Part shown: piece after piece, positions 16,274-24,773 of the stretch
How positions within the stretch are numbered: the first letter of the stretch is position 1
How the letters are laid out: each line of letters begins with the position of its first letter
Origin: Poriferisodalis sp965198245
GTDB taxonomy: Bacteria; Actinomycetota; Acidimicrobiia; Acidimicrobiales; Poriferisodalaceae
DNA length: 64,000 nt
Assembly (NCBI RefSeq): GCF_965198245.1
Contig: NZ_OZ240249.1
Span: 806,001 to 870,000, forward strand
Direction of reading: 5' to 3'
Made by a program: the position numbers and the translations under genes
Notes under the pieces: model-generated
The model's database searches: none
What the model saw: only the letters and a program-made list of their open reading frames with translations
What the model was told of the DNA's origin: nothing

Positions 16274-17485
16274 CTAGGCGCGGGCGCTCGGCCCGTACGA
16301 CAGGTGCATGAGGTCGCCCTCAGCGAAGCGCGAGGGGCGCAGCGCCCGGGTGTCGATGGCTGGCGCGTCGCCCACACACTCGAGGCCAAGCACATCCGCG
16401 GCGACGATCTCTCCGAGGGCCGGCGAAAGCTTGAGCCCGTGCCCCGAGAGGCCGATGGCCAGGTAGAGGCCGTCCACCGGGGCGATCTCGGCGGCCCATC
16501 CCAAGATGGGGTGGTAGTCCGGCGATACGTCGTAGGCGCCGCTGGTGGTGGAGGCCGTGGAGGCCACCGTCAAGCTCGGCAGCCGCTCCGCGATGGCCGC
16601 TTCAAGGCGCACGTCGTGGGCTGCGTGGTCCGCCGCCGATGCGTCGGCCAGCGGATCGACGACTGCGGGCATCTCGGGCGGGTAGGCCACCGCCACGATG
16701 TGGCGCCCCATGTCGGGGCGGATGACCAGGTTTGAGTTGCCGTCGGTGATGCAGGTACCCAGCGCCCGTGCTCCGGCGTCTTGTTCGAGCACTGCCATGT
16801 CCAGCCGTCGCCGCTCGACCGGCACTTCCACACCCAGCGGGTCCAGCAGGTCGCGCGCCCATGCGCCAGTCGCGGCAACAACTGTCGAGGCCCGGATCTC
16901 GCCGGCGGCCGTGCTGACGCCAGTGACGGCACCGCCCGAGGTGGTGATCCCTTCCACGGCGAGTGGTGCCAGTACGTCAGCGCCGGCTGCAGACGCTGCC
17001 GTGAGCCAGCTCAACACCATCTTGGTGACGTCGATGTAGCCGCCCTCGGGCTCGTAGGCACCGCCGGCCAGGCCGTCCGCGTTCACCAGCGGCTCAATCT
17101 CGGAGATCTGGCTGCCCACAACGAAGCGGGTGTCGACGCCGAGGCCCTGGCCGAGATCGATGTTGTACCGCAACCCATCCAGCTGGTCCTCGACGACGAG
17201 CAACATGTAGCCGAACCGGGCGTAGCCGGGATCGCCGTAGCCCACCTCGGAACTCCAGTTCTGAATGCAGTGGAAGCCCCGCTGGGCGATACGCACCATC
17301 AGCTCATTTGAGTAGTGCTGGCGGATCTGGCCGAACGTCCGGCCCGAGATGCCCCCGACGGGCGCCCGAGCATCGACGACGGCCACTCGCAAGTCCGAGT
17401 GCCGGGCGAGCTGGTAGCCGATGCTGGCACCGATCACCCCGGCGCCGATCACCACCGCATCGACTTCGGTTGGGATCGCCCTCAC
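16274..17485 (-). CDS. FAD-dependent oxidoreductase, DAO family
   Basis: This 403-residue flavoprotein has VVIGAGVIGASIGYQL near the N-terminus, GGISGRTFGQIRQHYSNELM after it, and the C-terminal LAIGLSGHGLKLSPALG loop. It is related to sarcosine oxidase beta and glycine oxidase-like enzymes. The GTG at 17485 has a GAGGCGGAG ribosome site; a TTG at 17500 is the longer option. It lies 55 bases downstream of tmm, in the same direction, so it is probably co-transcribed with tmm and tdm. The substrate is likely a methylated amine product, but this is inference. Confidence 0.78.
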   Translation of the reverse strand: MRAIPTEVDAVVIGAGVIGASIGYQLARHSDLRVAVVDARAPVGGISGRTFGQIRQHYSNELMVRIAQRGFHCIQNWSSEVGYGDPGYARFGYMLLVVEDQLDGLRYNIDLGQGLGVDTRFVVGSQISEIEPLVNADGLAGGAYEPEGGYIDVTKMVLSWLTAASAAGADVLAPLAVEGITTSGGAVTGVSTAAGEIRASTVVAATGAWARDLLDPLGVEVPVERRRLDMAVLEQDAGARALGTCITDGNSNLVIRPDMGRHIVAVAYPPEMPAVVDPLADASAADHAAHDVRLEAAIAERLPSLTVASTASTTSGAYDVSPDYHPILGWAAEIAPVDGLYLAIGLSGHGLKLSPALGEIVAADVLGLECVGDAPAIDTRALRPSRFAEGDLMHLSYGPSARA

Positions 17486-17539
17486 AGCTCCGCCTCTCAA
17501 CGCAATTTCTGGACGCGGCCCTCTGGCGTGCCCCGTGAA

Positions 17540-18883
17540 TCAGCCCGAGTCGGCCAGGTAGGACTCCAGCGAGTCGTCGAGAGCTTCCTCCCAGGACGTG
17601 TGGTGTATCGGCGCCATCGTGCCCGTCACCGGCGAAGTATGGCCGTGGTCGCGGTAGCCCAGGATCGACTGGCTCTTGTGCTTCTTCCAGTCCTTGAACA
17701 TCTTGTTGATGAGCGGTGTGTTGGGGTCGGGACAGTCGGTCTGGTCCAGCAGGTCCTGGGTGTAATCGCCTTGAAAGTCAATGGCGGCGTAGTCGTCGGG
17801 CACTTCGTCTTCCGCGGCCTGGAAGTCGTCAATCCAGCGGGCCTGCTCGTCGGCGTCGGGCAGCTCGATGCGGCCCAGGATGACGTCACGGGCATACCAA
17901 GTCTGGGCGTCGAACATGTTGAACGTGTACCACTGGTCCTGCATCCCCAGGTACAGCACCCGGTTCTCGGGCTGGAACACCACGCCCCGATACAGCATTG
18001 ACGAAGCGAGCCGGTTGGCGGTCACCAACCGCAGATCGTCGTCCATGAACGGGAAGTGGTGGAGGTAGCCCGTGCAGGAGACGATGGCATCGACCTCGGT
18101 GCTGGTGCCGTCGGTGAAGTGCACCGTGCGACCGTCCACATGGGTGAGGATCGGCGTCTCGGTGATGCCGTCGGGCCAGTCGAAGCCCATCGGACCGCTG
18201 CGTGAGGAGCAGATGACCGACCGCGCCCCGTACTTCCACAGCTGCGATGCAATGTCCTCGGCCGAGTAGCTCGACCCGATGACGAGCACGTCGCGGCCCT
18301 CGAACTGCACGGCGTCCCGAAAGTCGTGGGCATGCAGCAGCGTGCCCCCGAAGGTCTCATAGCCGGGGTAATGGGGCATGTTGGGTGTCGAGAAGTGTCC
18401 CGTGGACACCACTACCCAGTCGAAGTCCTCGCTGGAGGTGGCGTCTGCGGCGCGATCGTGTGTCGTCACGGTGAAGCCATTGCCGGTGGACGACCGGCTG
18501 ACGCGCCGTACTGCCTGGTTGAACAGGATCTTGTCGCGAATGCCGCTGCGGTTGGCGCGGCCGACGATGTAGTCGTAGAGCACCTCGCGGGGCGGGAATG
18601 ACGCCACCGGCTTGCCGAAGTGCTCCTCGAAGCCGTAGTCGCCGAATTCCAGGCACTCCTTGGGGCCGTTGGACCACAGATAGCGGTACATGCTCCCGTG
18701 GCACGGCTCGCCGTGCTCATCGAGTCCCGTGCGCCAGGTGTAGTTCCACAGACCGCCCCAATCCGCCTGCTTCTCGAAGCAGACGAGTTCGAGTTCTGCT
18801 GCCTCCGACGAGGCATCGCTGGCAAACGCGTGCAGCTGCGAGAGTCCGCATGGCCCCGCGCCGATGATGGCTACCCGTGTCAT
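17540..18883 (-). CDS. tmm: Trimethylamine monooxygenase (flavin-containing)
   Basis: This 447-residue flavin-containing monooxygenase should oxidise trimethylamine to TMAO with NADPH and O2. The FAD motif IIGAGPCG is at residues 6-13, the NADPH motif VIGSSYSAED is in the middle, and FGGTLLHAHDFRD is the FMO fingerprint region. CFEKQADWGGLWNYTWRTG and the C-terminal TGTMAPIHHTSWEEALDDS match bacterial Tmm closely. AGGGGGGATCTCGTC before the ATG is a strong ribosome site. It lies behind tdm on the same strand, the arrangement expected for TMA degradation. It may also act on DMSO or other soft nucleophiles, as characterised Tmm does. Confidence 0.93.
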   Translation of the reverse strand: MTRVAIIGAGPCGLSQLHAFASDASSEAAELELVCFEKQADWGGLWNYTWRTGLDEHGEPCHGSMYRYLWSNGPKECLEFGDYGFEEHFGKPVASFPPREVLYDYIVGRANRSGIRDKILFNQAVRRVSRSSTGNGFTVTTHDRAADATSSEDFDWVVVSTGHFSTPNMPHYPGYETFGGTLLHAHDFRDAVQFEGRDVLVIGSSYSAEDIASQLWKYGARSVICSSRSGPMGFDWPDGITETPILTHVDGRTVHFTDGTSTEVDAIVSCTGYLHHFPFMDDDLRLVTANRLASSMLYRGVVFQPENRVLYLGMQDQWYTFNMFDAQTWYARDVILGRIELPDADEQARWIDDFQAAEDEVPDDYAAIDFQGDYTQDLLDQTDCPDPNTPLINKMFKDWKKHKSQSILGYRDHGHTSPVTGTMAPIHHTSWEEALDDSLESYLADSG

Positions 18884-18972
18884 GACGAGATCCCCCCTGT
18901 GGTTAGATGTTTATGCAACGAGAGTAGAACAATTCTCAGTCTTGCATCCCCGCGCAGGGCTGCAGAACACGC

Positions 18973-21357
18973 CTAAGCGCGGACTCGGGACTTGTCCGGG
19001 TCGTAGAACGGGTACCGCACTACCTCGGCACTGATGCGCTTCTCGTGGCCGTCCAGCTTGCCCACCTCGACGGCCGTGCCGATCTCGTTGTAGGGCAACG
19101 CCATGCGGCACAGGGCGATGTTCTTCCGCAGGATGGGGGAGATGGTGCCGCTGGTGATCACACCGACGTGGTTGCGCCCCACGTACACGCCGTCGCCAAG
19201 CGCCGCCGACTCACCCCCGGAAAGTTCCAGCCCCACCAGCCGCCTCTGAGGGTTGTCGCGCCGGTCGAACAGGGCATCGCGCCCAATGAAGTCGTCTTCT
19301 TTGGTCTTCAGCGGGACCGTGAAACCGATTCCCGCCTCGTACGGATCGGTCTCGTCGCAGAATTCGTGACCGGCGAAGATCAGCCCCGCCTCGATGCGCA
19401 GCATGTCGAGCGCAGTCAGGCCCATGGGCACGAGCCCGTGGGGTGTGCCCGCCTCGAAGATCGCGTCCCACACTGCCGGGGCGTCGGAGGGGTGGCAGAA
19501 CACTTCGAACCCGAGCTCGCCGGTGTAGCCCGTGCGTGAGACGACGATCGGGATGCCGTCGTGGTCCCCGATCCGCGCAATCGCGAACCGGAACCAGCCC
19601 AGCTCCTCCACGGTTGGCTGGTCGGGGCGCGTCCAGATGACCTCGTCGAGTATGCGGCGGCTGTTGGGGCCTTGGACCTGCAGGTTGTGGAGTTGCTCGG
19701 TGGAATTGCGCACCCAGACAGCCAGCCCGAGCCGCTCGGCCTGCTCCCGAAGCCAGATGCCGCTGTAGCCGAGCTGGCCGCCGATCCAGCGGAAGTTCTC
19801 GCGCGCCAGCCGGAAGACGGTGCCGTCGTCGATCATTCCGCCGGTGGGGTGGCACATAGCGGTGTACACGACCTGCCCGTCAGCCAGCTTGCGGACGTTG
19901 CGGGTCACGCACGTCTGCATCAGCACTTCGGCGTCGGGCCCCGTCACCTCGTACTTGCGAAGGGGTGACAGGTCGATGGCCGCCGCGGCCTGCCGGCAGG
20001 CCCAGTACTCCTCGACGGCGCCGTGTGCCGTGTAATGGTCGGCCAGCCAGTAGCCGCAGTACTCGCTGAAGCTCCGCGTCAAGGCGGAAGTGCGGGGGTG
20101 GAATCCGGTCTCTTGGGTGAGCTGGGCTTCGGAGTCCGCAGTCATTCTGATCGCCGTCGCTTTCTTGAACATGTTGGCTGCGGGGTACACCCTGACCGCG
20201 ATGTCGGTGGGGTTCCAGCCGTTGGCAGCGTCGACATCGCACGGGCATGCGGTGCTGACGCACACCAGGTCCTCCAGCGCCCGCAGCAGCACATAGTCGC
20301 CAGGGCGCGACCACGGCTCGTCGAGGTAGATCTGATTCGCGTCATCCACTTGGGTGTTGTAGAAGAAGTTGATCGCCTCCCAGCCCCGCCGTGCAGCGAC
20401 TCCGAAGGGATCGAGGACCCCGTTGATGTTGTCGGTGCAGTTGATGTGGCCGGGGTAGCCCATCTCCTCGTAGTAGCGGGCGTTGCAGGCAGTGTTGAAG
20501 GTGTCGTGGCGGCCCACCGTGTCCTGCACCACTTCGACGAGCGGCGCCATCTTGGCGTTGAAGAACTTCGAGTACAGGCCAGGTGCCGGGCAGCTTGCTC
20601 CCATGAGGGAGCGGGTGATGGTGGCGTCGAGGCCGAGCTCGGAACCCGCTTCGAGGTCCGCCACTGCGAAGCACTGGAAGTCCGAGCACTGCCGTCCCTC
20701 CATGTCCACTACTTGGAACCAGTCGCCCACCGACACTTGGTAGGCACGAGCTGTGCTGGCCAGCACGATGAAGTCCTGACTGGGATCAGCCAACGGGGTC
20801 GGCAGCAACGGCTCGGTGTCAACGCCATCAGGTTTGCTGCGGTGGACGTAGGCGACCAGGTCGGTGGGCGGAGCACCGCCATGGGCCGACATGGCGCCGC
20901 CCGGCGCTGCCACCACGCAGGCGACATCGGCATGCGCGACCACGCGAGCGCTGCTGTTGGGCGGCGTGTCAACCTCGAAGAGCCGCAGCGGCGCCGCTGC
21001 CTGCACTTTGGCCATGTCGATGCCGACGCGCTCGAGCCCGGCTCGCACTCGGCGGGAGTCGTGCAGGCCCGCCGAGAGGATGCTTACAGCGGCCGGCTTG
21101 CTCGATGACGGAACTCGCCCGTTCCCATTGCCGGCAGCGATCGCCAGCAATCCGGGGTTTGACGTCCCGGTCTGATCGAAGGCGATCAGCTCGCAGACCT
21201 GGCATCCCTCAGGGTCGACAATCTCCAACTCGTCGCCGGCCGCCAGAGCTAGCACCGTGGCGCCGCCGCCGGTCACCCGGTAGCGCTCCACACCCGGTCC
21301 CAGCATCATCGGCCCTGGAACCAACACCTGTGACTGTTCGGTTGCGAGCGTCGTCAT
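18973..21357 (-). CDS. tdm: Trimethylamine N-oxide demethylase (DUF1989 + GcvT fusion)
   Basis: This 794-residue protein fuses a DUF1989-type N-terminal half to a GcvT/THF-binding C-terminal half, the architecture of Tdm. The reaction is TMAO to dimethylamine plus formaldehyde, with THF able to trap the formaldehyde. Metal-ligand candidates are the cysteines of RQCSDFQC near residue 221 and TACPCD near 372. The GcvT half begins near residue 450 and ends with YPFYDPDKSRVRA. ATG 21357 follows AGAGGCAGCA; an ATG at 21423 would add 22 residues but has no clear ribosome site. It sits directly upstream of tmm, supporting the assignment. Confidence 0.9.
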   Translation of the reverse strand: MTTLATEQSQVLVPGPMMLGPGVERYRVTGGGATVLALAAGDELEIVDPEGCQVCELIAFDQTGTSNPGLLAIAAGNGNGRVPSSSKPAAVSILSAGLHDSRRVRAGLERVGIDMAKVQAAAPLRLFEVDTPPNSSARVVAHADVACVVAAPGGAMSAHGGAPPTDLVAYVHRSKPDGVDTEPLLPTPLADPSQDFIVLASTARAYQVSVGDWFQVVDMEGRQCSDFQCFAVADLEAGSELGLDATITRSLMGASCPAPGLYSKFFNAKMAPLVEVVQDTVGRHDTFNTACNARYYEEMGYPGHINCTDNINGVLDPFGVAARRGWEAINFFYNTQVDDANQIYLDEPWSRPGDYVLLRALEDLVCVSTACPCDVDAANGWNPTDIAVRVYPAANMFKKATAIRMTADSEAQLTQETGFHPRTSALTRSFSEYCGYWLADHYTAHGAVEEYWACRQAAAAIDLSPLRKYEVTGPDAEVLMQTCVTRNVRKLADGQVVYTAMCHPTGGMIDDGTVFRLARENFRWIGGQLGYSGIWLREQAERLGLAVWVRNSTEQLHNLQVQGPNSRRILDEVIWTRPDQPTVEELGWFRFAIARIGDHDGIPIVVSRTGYTGELGFEVFCHPSDAPAVWDAIFEAGTPHGLVPMGLTALDMLRIEAGLIFAGHEFCDETDPYEAGIGFTVPLKTKEDDFIGRDALFDRRDNPQRRLVGLELSGGESAALGDGVYVGRNHVGVITSGTISPILRKNIALCRMALPYNEIGTAVEVGKLDGHEKRISAEVVRYPFYDPDKSRVRA

Positions 21358-21438
21358 TGCTGCCTCTGTGAGTGTCGTGTCGATGTCAGGCCGGTCCGCC
21401 TGTGTTGGTCTCGCCGTCCCCATGGACCGGTCCCAGCG

Positions 21439-21870
21439 TCACCGTCGACGGCCAAGCGGCCCGGAGAAGAACCAACGTGGGGGCTCGTCGGATCCGGAAC
21501 CGTCATCTGCAGCAACGCCGGCGAACATGTTCCACCCGAGCAAGACGACGGCCACCACAGCGCCGATCACGGTGATCCACAGACCGGAGCCCGGATCAGG
21601 AGTGCCAGATGCTGAGGGATCAAGGATTTCTCGCACCGCGATTGCGCCGGCGAAGCCGGCGCCGATCCATGCGGGGCGCCAGCCGATCTGCACCATCACG
21701 ATCGTCACGATGCAGACGACCAACAACAGCCTGCCGACCCCGGTGCTGATGCCGCGCAACGTTTCCGTGCCGACGAGTCCAGTGCGAGCATCGATGTACC
21801 ACGGCAAGAACACCGCCGCGCCGGCAACCGCAGAGCACGCTTGGGCGATCCGCAATCGGGCGACTCTCAC
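21439..21870 (-). CDS. Small integral membrane protein, function unknown
   Basis: This 143-residue protein has about four predicted hydrophobic segments: AQACSAVAGAAVFLPWYI, VGRLLLVVCIVTIVMVQIGW, AWIGAGFAGAIAV and LWITVIGAVVAVVLLGWNMF. It ends in a polar tail rich in Asp, Pro and Arg. The GTG start lacks a strong ribosome site. It is placed between the small-protein group and tdm, all on one strand, so it is probably part of the same transcript. I do not recognise a family. Confidence 0.65.
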   Translation of the reverse strand: MRVARLRIAQACSAVAGAAVFLPWYIDARTGLVGTETLRGISTGVGRLLLVVCIVTIVMVQIGWRPAWIGAGFAGAIAVREILDPSASGTPDPGSGLWITVIGAVVAVVLLGWNMFAGVAADDGSGSDEPPRWFFSGPLGRRR

Positions 21871-21968
21871 AACGCCAACCTAAGTCCTCCACGCGCCAGC
21901 AGACGCCGCGTCACCGATTGGCGGCACGGCGTCTGCCGGGTTGATCAGGTTGAGTCTGCTGACTGCTG

Positions 21969-22097
21969 TCAGCCGACGACCTGGATGGCAATGATGGTGA
22001 AGACGATGCAGGCGATGGTGAATACCACCACCCCGATCTCGACCGCCTTGTTGTGACCGTGCAGTCCTTGGAATTCGATCTGCTTGCGTCGAGCCAT
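21969..22097 (-). CDS. Single-span membrane microprotein (42 aa)
   Basis: The N-terminus MARRKQIEFQGLHGHNK is basic and polar, followed by one membrane span of roughly 22 residues (VEIGVVVFTIACIVFTIIAI) to the end. TAGGAGGACTGAC before the ATG is an excellent ribosome site and decides the start. The basic N-terminus predicts an inside-in orientation with the C-terminus out. It is third of three tiny membrane genes behind amt. Function unknown; a subunit or modulator of a membrane transporter is a guess from context. Confidence 0.65.
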   Translation of the reverse strand: MARRKQIEFQGLHGHNKAVEIGVVVFTIACIVFTIIAIQVVG

Positions 22098-22107
22098 GTC
22101 AGTCCTC

Positions 22108-22323
22108 CTAGCTGTACTTGTCAGCGAGACGGTCAGCTGCATCGTTGAGCAGCTTGTCCTCACGCGCCGTCACGAGCAGTGCCGCAACCACCGAGACCGC
22201 AATCCCGATGATTGCAAGGACGTACGAGCCGGTGTTGCCACCTGGACCCCAGGTGAAGTACCCGGTCGTGCCGTCGGCTGCTTCGAGGGCGGCTTCCCAA
22301 CTGTCGTAGGGGAAGGTGTTCAT
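22108..22323 (-). CDS. Single-span membrane microprotein (71 aa)
   Basis: An aromatic and acidic N-terminal 30 residues (MNTFPYDSWEAALEAADG at the start) are followed by a span of about residues 33-53 (YVLAIIGIAVSVVAALLV) and a charged C-terminal tail. AAGGAGGACTGA precedes the ATG, nearly identical to the ribosome site of the next gene. The gap to that gene is 10 bases. The N-terminal region is probably outside or at the membrane surface. I do not recognise the family. Confidence 0.68.
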   Translation of the reverse strand: MNTFPYDSWEAALEAADGTTGYFTWGPGGNTGSYVLAIIGIAVSVVAALLVTAREDKLLNDAADRLADKYS

Positions 22324-22350
22324 TCAGTCCTCCTTAAGTCCTGAACGATG

Positions 22351-22482
22351 TCAGTCATCGTGTCGGTCATGTCCCAGTGCCTCCTGCTGCGCTCGCTTCT
22401 GCTTGCCCCAGTACCCGGCGGCCGCAACCAGCAGGTACATGACGACGATCGCAAGAACGAACTGCATCCACGAGGCGGACAC
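22351..22482 (-). CDS. Single-span membrane microprotein (43 aa)
   Basis: A GTG at 22482 opens a 43-residue frame that begins VSASWMQFVLAIVV, spans the membrane at about residues 6-24, and ends in a basic then acidic tail (GKQKRAQQEALGHDRHDD). It starts 5 bases after the amt stop, so it is probably coupled to amt translation. An internal ATG at residue 6 is possible. It is shorter than most gene-finders accept. The support is the position, the frame and the clean membrane-protein profile. Confidence 0.5.
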   Translation of the reverse strand: MSASWMQFVLAIVVMYLLVAAAGYWGKQKRAQQEALGHDRHDD

Positions 22483-22487
22483 CCGAC

Positions 22488-23876
22488 TTAGCGGTTGGCG
22501 GCGAGGTCGGCCCGCAGCGTTTCTTCTGCGGAACTCTCCGACCCGTCGGCGTGGATGATGGGCTCATCGGCTCGGCCGAACTCCGGATAGAAGTCCGTTT
22601 CGAACTCGGCCATGTCGAGGCCCTCGACCTCCACCTCGGGCGGCACCCGAAGCAGATTCAGCTTCTTCAGAACCCAGGAAGCGAGGTACCCGGTGACGAA
22701 CGACAATGCGAAGATTGCCGCTGCGCCAACGAGCTGGCCCAGGATGGTGGTCTTCACCCCTGCGGGTCCTGTCGGGTAGCCCGCAGCGAAGATGCCGACG
22801 GCCATGACTCCCCAGAATCCCATGACACCGTGGACTGCCACCGCTCCGACAGCATCGTCGATGCGGGCCTTCTGCTCGATCCAGCTGCCCACCATGAAGG
22901 CGGCACCGGCGGAGAAGAAGGCGAGGATCAGCACCAGGTTCGGGCTGTAGATGTCGGCGCCTGCCGACACAGCCACGACCCCGGCGAGACCTCCGGAGAT
23001 GGTCCAGAACGGATCGCCCTTGCTGAAGATGTAGCCGCCGGCGAATCCGCCTGCGAAGCCCATCGTGATGGTGTAGGTGATCGCCGACAACGTGGCCGGG
23101 TTGAAGTAGATGTTCGCCCAACCCGGAGTGGTGTCGGCCGTGATGGCCAGGCACGCCGCGTAGAAGGCGTAGAAGGCCGTGAAGATGATCATCAGCCCCA
23201 TCAACGTCAGATGGAGGTTGTGGGGCTTGAACGCCCGTGTACCGCCATTGCTGTCGTACCGGCCGATTCTTGGCCCGAGGTTGAATAGTATCCCTAGGGC
23301 GAAGATGCCGGCGACTCCGTGGACCACACCTGAAGCGGCGAAGTCGTGGTAGCCGAAGTGAACAGTCAGCCAGCCGCCGTAGCTCCAGCCCCAGGCGGCC
23401 GCAACCACCCAGACGATGCCGCCCATCAGGGCAGTGAGCCAGAGGTAAGCCGAAATTCGGATTCGCTCTAGCACCGAACCGGACATGATCGAACCGGTTG
23501 TCCAAGAGAACAGCACGAAGGCTGCCCAGAAGACGCCGGTGATGTTGTCACCGAGGTTCGGTCCCGCAGAACCGTCCCAGGGCAGGCCGTACTGGTCGCC
23601 GCAGAAAAACAGCGCCTCAAGTCCTGCAGGGCTGTTGCCGTTGGGCGTCCCTGTGAACTTCAGGCCCTCCTGCATGCAGAAGTAGACGTACCAACCGACG
23701 TAGTAGAACGTCGGTGTCACCACGGCGATCGTCATGATGTTCTTCATCGCCGTCGACATGACGTTCTTGCGACGGCTGACGCCTGCCTCGTAGGTCATGA
23801 AACCTACGTGCAGCAGCCACATGATCGCGACAGTGAAGAAGTAATAAGCCTCCGTGAACACAACAGACGTGTCCAT
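22488..23876 (-). CDS. amt: Ammonium transporter (Amt family)
   Basis: This 462-residue Amt/Rh channel has about eleven membrane segments. The two pore histidine regions are visible as VHGVAGIFALGILFNLGPR and VHGVMGFWGVMAVGIFAAG. The C-terminal tail is acidic (EVEVEGLDMAEFETDFYPEF). The start at ATG 23876 follows GGGGGGAGG; further in-frame sequence upstream is low in membrane character. In this place it may take up or recapture ammonium released from methylamine turnover, or take up methylammonium itself, which Amt proteins are known to accept. Confidence 0.9.
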   Translation of the reverse strand: MDTSVVFTEAYYFFTVAIMWLLHVGFMTYEAGVSRRKNVMSTAMKNIMTIAVVTPTFYYVGWYVYFCMQEGLKFTGTPNGNSPAGLEALFFCGDQYGLPWDGSAGPNLGDNITGVFWAAFVLFSWTTGSIMSGSVLERIRISAYLWLTALMGGIVWVVAAAWGWSYGGWLTVHFGYHDFAASGVVHGVAGIFALGILFNLGPRIGRYDSNGGTRAFKPHNLHLTLMGLMIIFTAFYAFYAACLAITADTTPGWANIYFNPATLSAITYTITMGFAGGFAGGYIFSKGDPFWTISGGLAGVVAVSAGADIYSPNLVLILAFFSAGAAFMVGSWIEQKARIDDAVGAVAVHGVMGFWGVMAVGIFAAGYPTGPAGVKTTILGQLVGAAAIFALSFVTGYLASWVLKKLNLLRVPPEVEVEGLDMAEFETDFYPEFGRADEPIIHADGSESSAEETLRADLAANR

Positions 23877-23939
23877 CGCGCCTCCCCCCGTTTTCGGTTT
23901 GCGCTTGAGTTCCAAACAACCCGGGCGCCAGACCAATTG

Positions 23940-23990
23940 GATGAGACCGTAACACGTTCGCAATGTTCGCAAGAACAACACCCACCCGAT
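23940..23990 (-). promoter_or_regulatory. Candidate amt promoter with a 9-base tandem repeat
   Basis: On the minus strand TTGCGAACA is followed directly by TTGCGAACG (around 23955-23972), and TGTTACGGT nearby fits the extended -10 pattern TGnTAnnnT. It lies about 75-95 bases upstream of the amt start. The rest of the 231-base gap to the next gene shows no ORF or other clear site. Confidence 0.35.
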
Positions 23991-24107
23991 GGGTTGATAT
24001 TGAACCTCGCGGACGGTTGGCGCGCGAATTCAGCCGGGCAGTCGCGCGCCGCGAGCGACGGAGCAGCGCTGTTGAGCTGAGCCTCGCCGACGATTGTGCG
24101 GCGCCGG

Positions 24108-24509
24108 TCAGTTGTCGTCAGGCTCGCCGACGTTGACTTGGCGGAGCTCGCCGGTGCCGGCGTCCACCCAGATGGCTGCGTGGCGGAGGAAGTCCTCCGG
24201 TCCCCCTTCGGGGTCTTGGACCGTGAAGACAATGATCCACATTGCAGTCGGGGGGAAGCCTTGGCGGAGAATCTTGGTCTCGGTCCGCTCAGGTATGAAG
24301 GCTTGGGGATGGGCTTCGAGGGCGTCGCGGGCCGTGGCGATGGCCTGGCCCTCTTCGATGTCGACTCCGGAACAGCTGCCTGGAAAGAAGACGAGGAGAA
24401 TGACCAGGATCAGGCCAACCACGATGAGCAGCATCGGGCGCCCCGGCATCGCATTGATGCGGCCGAGCAGGCCCTTCGGCTTATCGGGTATCGACTCGTG
24501 TTCAGACAT
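24108..24509 (-). CDS. Membrane-anchored hypothetical protein
   Basis: This 133-residue protein has a polar N-terminus, one membrane span near residues 25-46 (RPMLLIVVGLILVILLVFFPG) and an extracytoplasmic domain of about 85 residues. That domain, with EGQAIATARDALEAHPQ and IIVFTVQDPEG ending in AAIWVDAGTGELRQVNV, resembles PepSY-like folds, which is a weak impression. Only 32 bases separate it from the next gene in the same direction. Confidence 0.65.
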   Translation of the reverse strand: MSEHESIPDKPKGLLGRINAMPGRPMLLIVVGLILVILLVFFPGSCSGVDIEEGQAIATARDALEAHPQAFIPERTETKILRQGFPPTAMWIIVFTVQDPEGGPEDFLRHAAIWVDAGTGELRQVNVGEPDDN

Positions 24510-24541
24510 CTTGGCGTCCTACGGCTCGCGAGCTTGTGGGG

Positions 24542-24769
24542 TCAGTCGTCTCGGGGCGGGCGAACGACGAAGCGCAGGATCAGGTAACCCACCACATGAG
24601 TGATAGCCACGAAAGACACCCACCACAGTAAGACCGTTTGCCGGTAGCCGCGTTCGCGGCATTCCCAGTAGGTGAGCCCAACCGCAGCGATGAGCAGGAT
24701 CCACAGAAAGATGCTCCGGCGGGCGAAGCCGGTTTCGCTGATCCAGTCGGCGACGAACATCAAGCCCAT
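24542..24769 (-). CDS. Small two-span or three-span membrane protein
   Basis: This 75-residue protein has hydrophobic segments SIFLWILLIAAVGLTYW and LLWWVSFVAITHVVGYLIL separated by a basic ECRERGYRQ loop, ending in RPPRDD. ATG 24769 follows GGGAGGGTGACGCG and is preferred to the longer 86-residue reading. It lies five bases downstream of the regulator gene. Function unknown. Confidence 0.62.
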   Translation of the reverse strand: MGLMFVADWISETGFARRSIFLWILLIAAVGLTYWECRERGYRQTVLLWWVSFVAITHVVGYLILRFVVRPPRDD

Positions 24770-24773
24770 CGCG

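Noticed and set aside
23877..24107. GlnR-type nitrogen regulator box upstream of amt
   Set aside because: No repeated GTnAC/GAAAC spacing is found in the gap.
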